Positions 61,402-62,000 of a stretch of 62,000 nucleotides of DNA are shown one piece after another (positions within the stretch are counted from its first letter, which is position 1; every line of letters starts with the position of its first letter). The stretch covers positions 7,501 to 69,500 of the forward strand of contig RPFO01001922.1 in NCBI GenBank assembly GCA_009746045.1, read 5' to 3'. Under the pieces are notes generated by a model, which worked only from the letters and a program-made list of their open reading frames with translations, did not search any database and was not told where the DNA came from. The position numbers were made by a program, and so were the translations under genes. The DNA comes from Mesostigma viride (taxonomy: Eukaryota > Streptophyta > Mesostigmatophyceae > Mesostigmatales > Mesostigmataceae).

Positions 61402-62000
61402 GCGTGAAAGGGCAGGCGATGCAATATACACCGTCCGCATTGGAAGTTTGTTATTATGGGTCAATTTTTGCCGTATTTGCATTACGAATAACCCTTCAGT
61501 GATTGTTTGTTGGGGAGCCAGTTAGAGTCCCGGGTTTTTATTATTTAATTAAAACCTTTTTGTTTGTTTGTTTGTCCTGCAGCCGTTCAAGGCACGTGGG
61601 TACTTCTTTAATTAAATTTCTTTTGTTTGTTTGGTAGATATGGTACACGCCGTCCCCAACCCGGCCCGGCGGCCCCCCTCACGGCTCAGTTTCGGCGGCC
61701 ACAGGCAATAGTCAGTGGAGGTCTCAGGTCAGTGATACCCTATTTAATTGCTCAAGGCCCATAAGTATCGCACATGAGTAGTACATCTTACATGTAGTAC
61801 ATCTGTAGACACGCTCAGGCCTCAGCCTCTACTGAGTACCGACCGACCGGACGTGCCCTGCCGAGGCAGTAGAGCGTGGATTGCTGGATGCAAAAGCGGT
61901 TCACTTGGTTCGCGCCTCACCCCGCGCTCGGCCTGCGTCTCGCGGTTTTTTTTCGATTTTCACGATATTTCATGTTCCCCGCCTGTCCAAGGTATTTTCG
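61402..62000. other. Gene-free right end
   Basis: Contains (TTTG)n runs at 61559-61574 and 61622-61634 and the paired words TTTAATTAAA. No gene recognised. Confidence 0.35.

Overview
The window is nuclear DNA of a eukaryote, most likely a green alga. Three multi-exon genes have GT-AG introns with GTGCGT, GTGAGT or GTGGGT donors. One encodes a cyanobacterial/plastid-type rhodanese and one a plant-type histidine phosphotransfer (HPt) protein. The mobile elements (PAT/Kangaroo-like tyrosine-recombinase element, Penelope-like element with an upstream GIY-YIG domain, L1-like LINEs) fit the green lineage. I cannot name the species.

Layout. 1-5758 (+): tandem repeats, then the rhodanese gene (exons 1478-1600, 2268-2376, 3637-3687, 5678-5758). 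5957-11346: a nearly intact PAT-type retrotransposon, minus strand. 12060-19167: a graveyard of LINE ORF2 ends and ORF1-only (HAL1-like) copies in both orientations. 20091-25157 (-): a four-CBS-domain gene (exons 25157-24507, 21868-21792, 20352-20091) whose introns are full of G-rich arrays and copies of its own exon edge. 27954-34579 (-): an HPt gene in six small exons. 36510-54960: a nest in which a Penelope-like element was split by a 16.4-kb Ty3/gypsy element with a gcggg target duplication; that element was in turn invaded by a copia-type TRIM/LARD and by two 1.7-kb TA-duplicating DNA transposons. 55180-62000: a 1.1-kb (GATG)n tract inside a LINE tail, another LINE end, an ORF1-only LINE and a small MITE.

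How the genes work. The three host genes look independent: a single-domain sulfur-transferase-like protein, an AMPK-gamma/SNF4-like adenylate-sensing protein, and a phosphorelay carrier. They share an odd intron style. Their introns contain partial copies of neighbouring exon edges that keep the splice acceptor or donor, beside low-complexity arrays. I see this in all three genes and consider it the most interesting signal here, with the unusual accessory ORFs of the gypsy element (an RNase H1-type hybrid-binding domain upstream of gag and a long unknown ORF after integrase) and the ORF1-only LINEs.

All gene models were built by reading the sequence and family motifs. No alignment, transcript or database check was possible.
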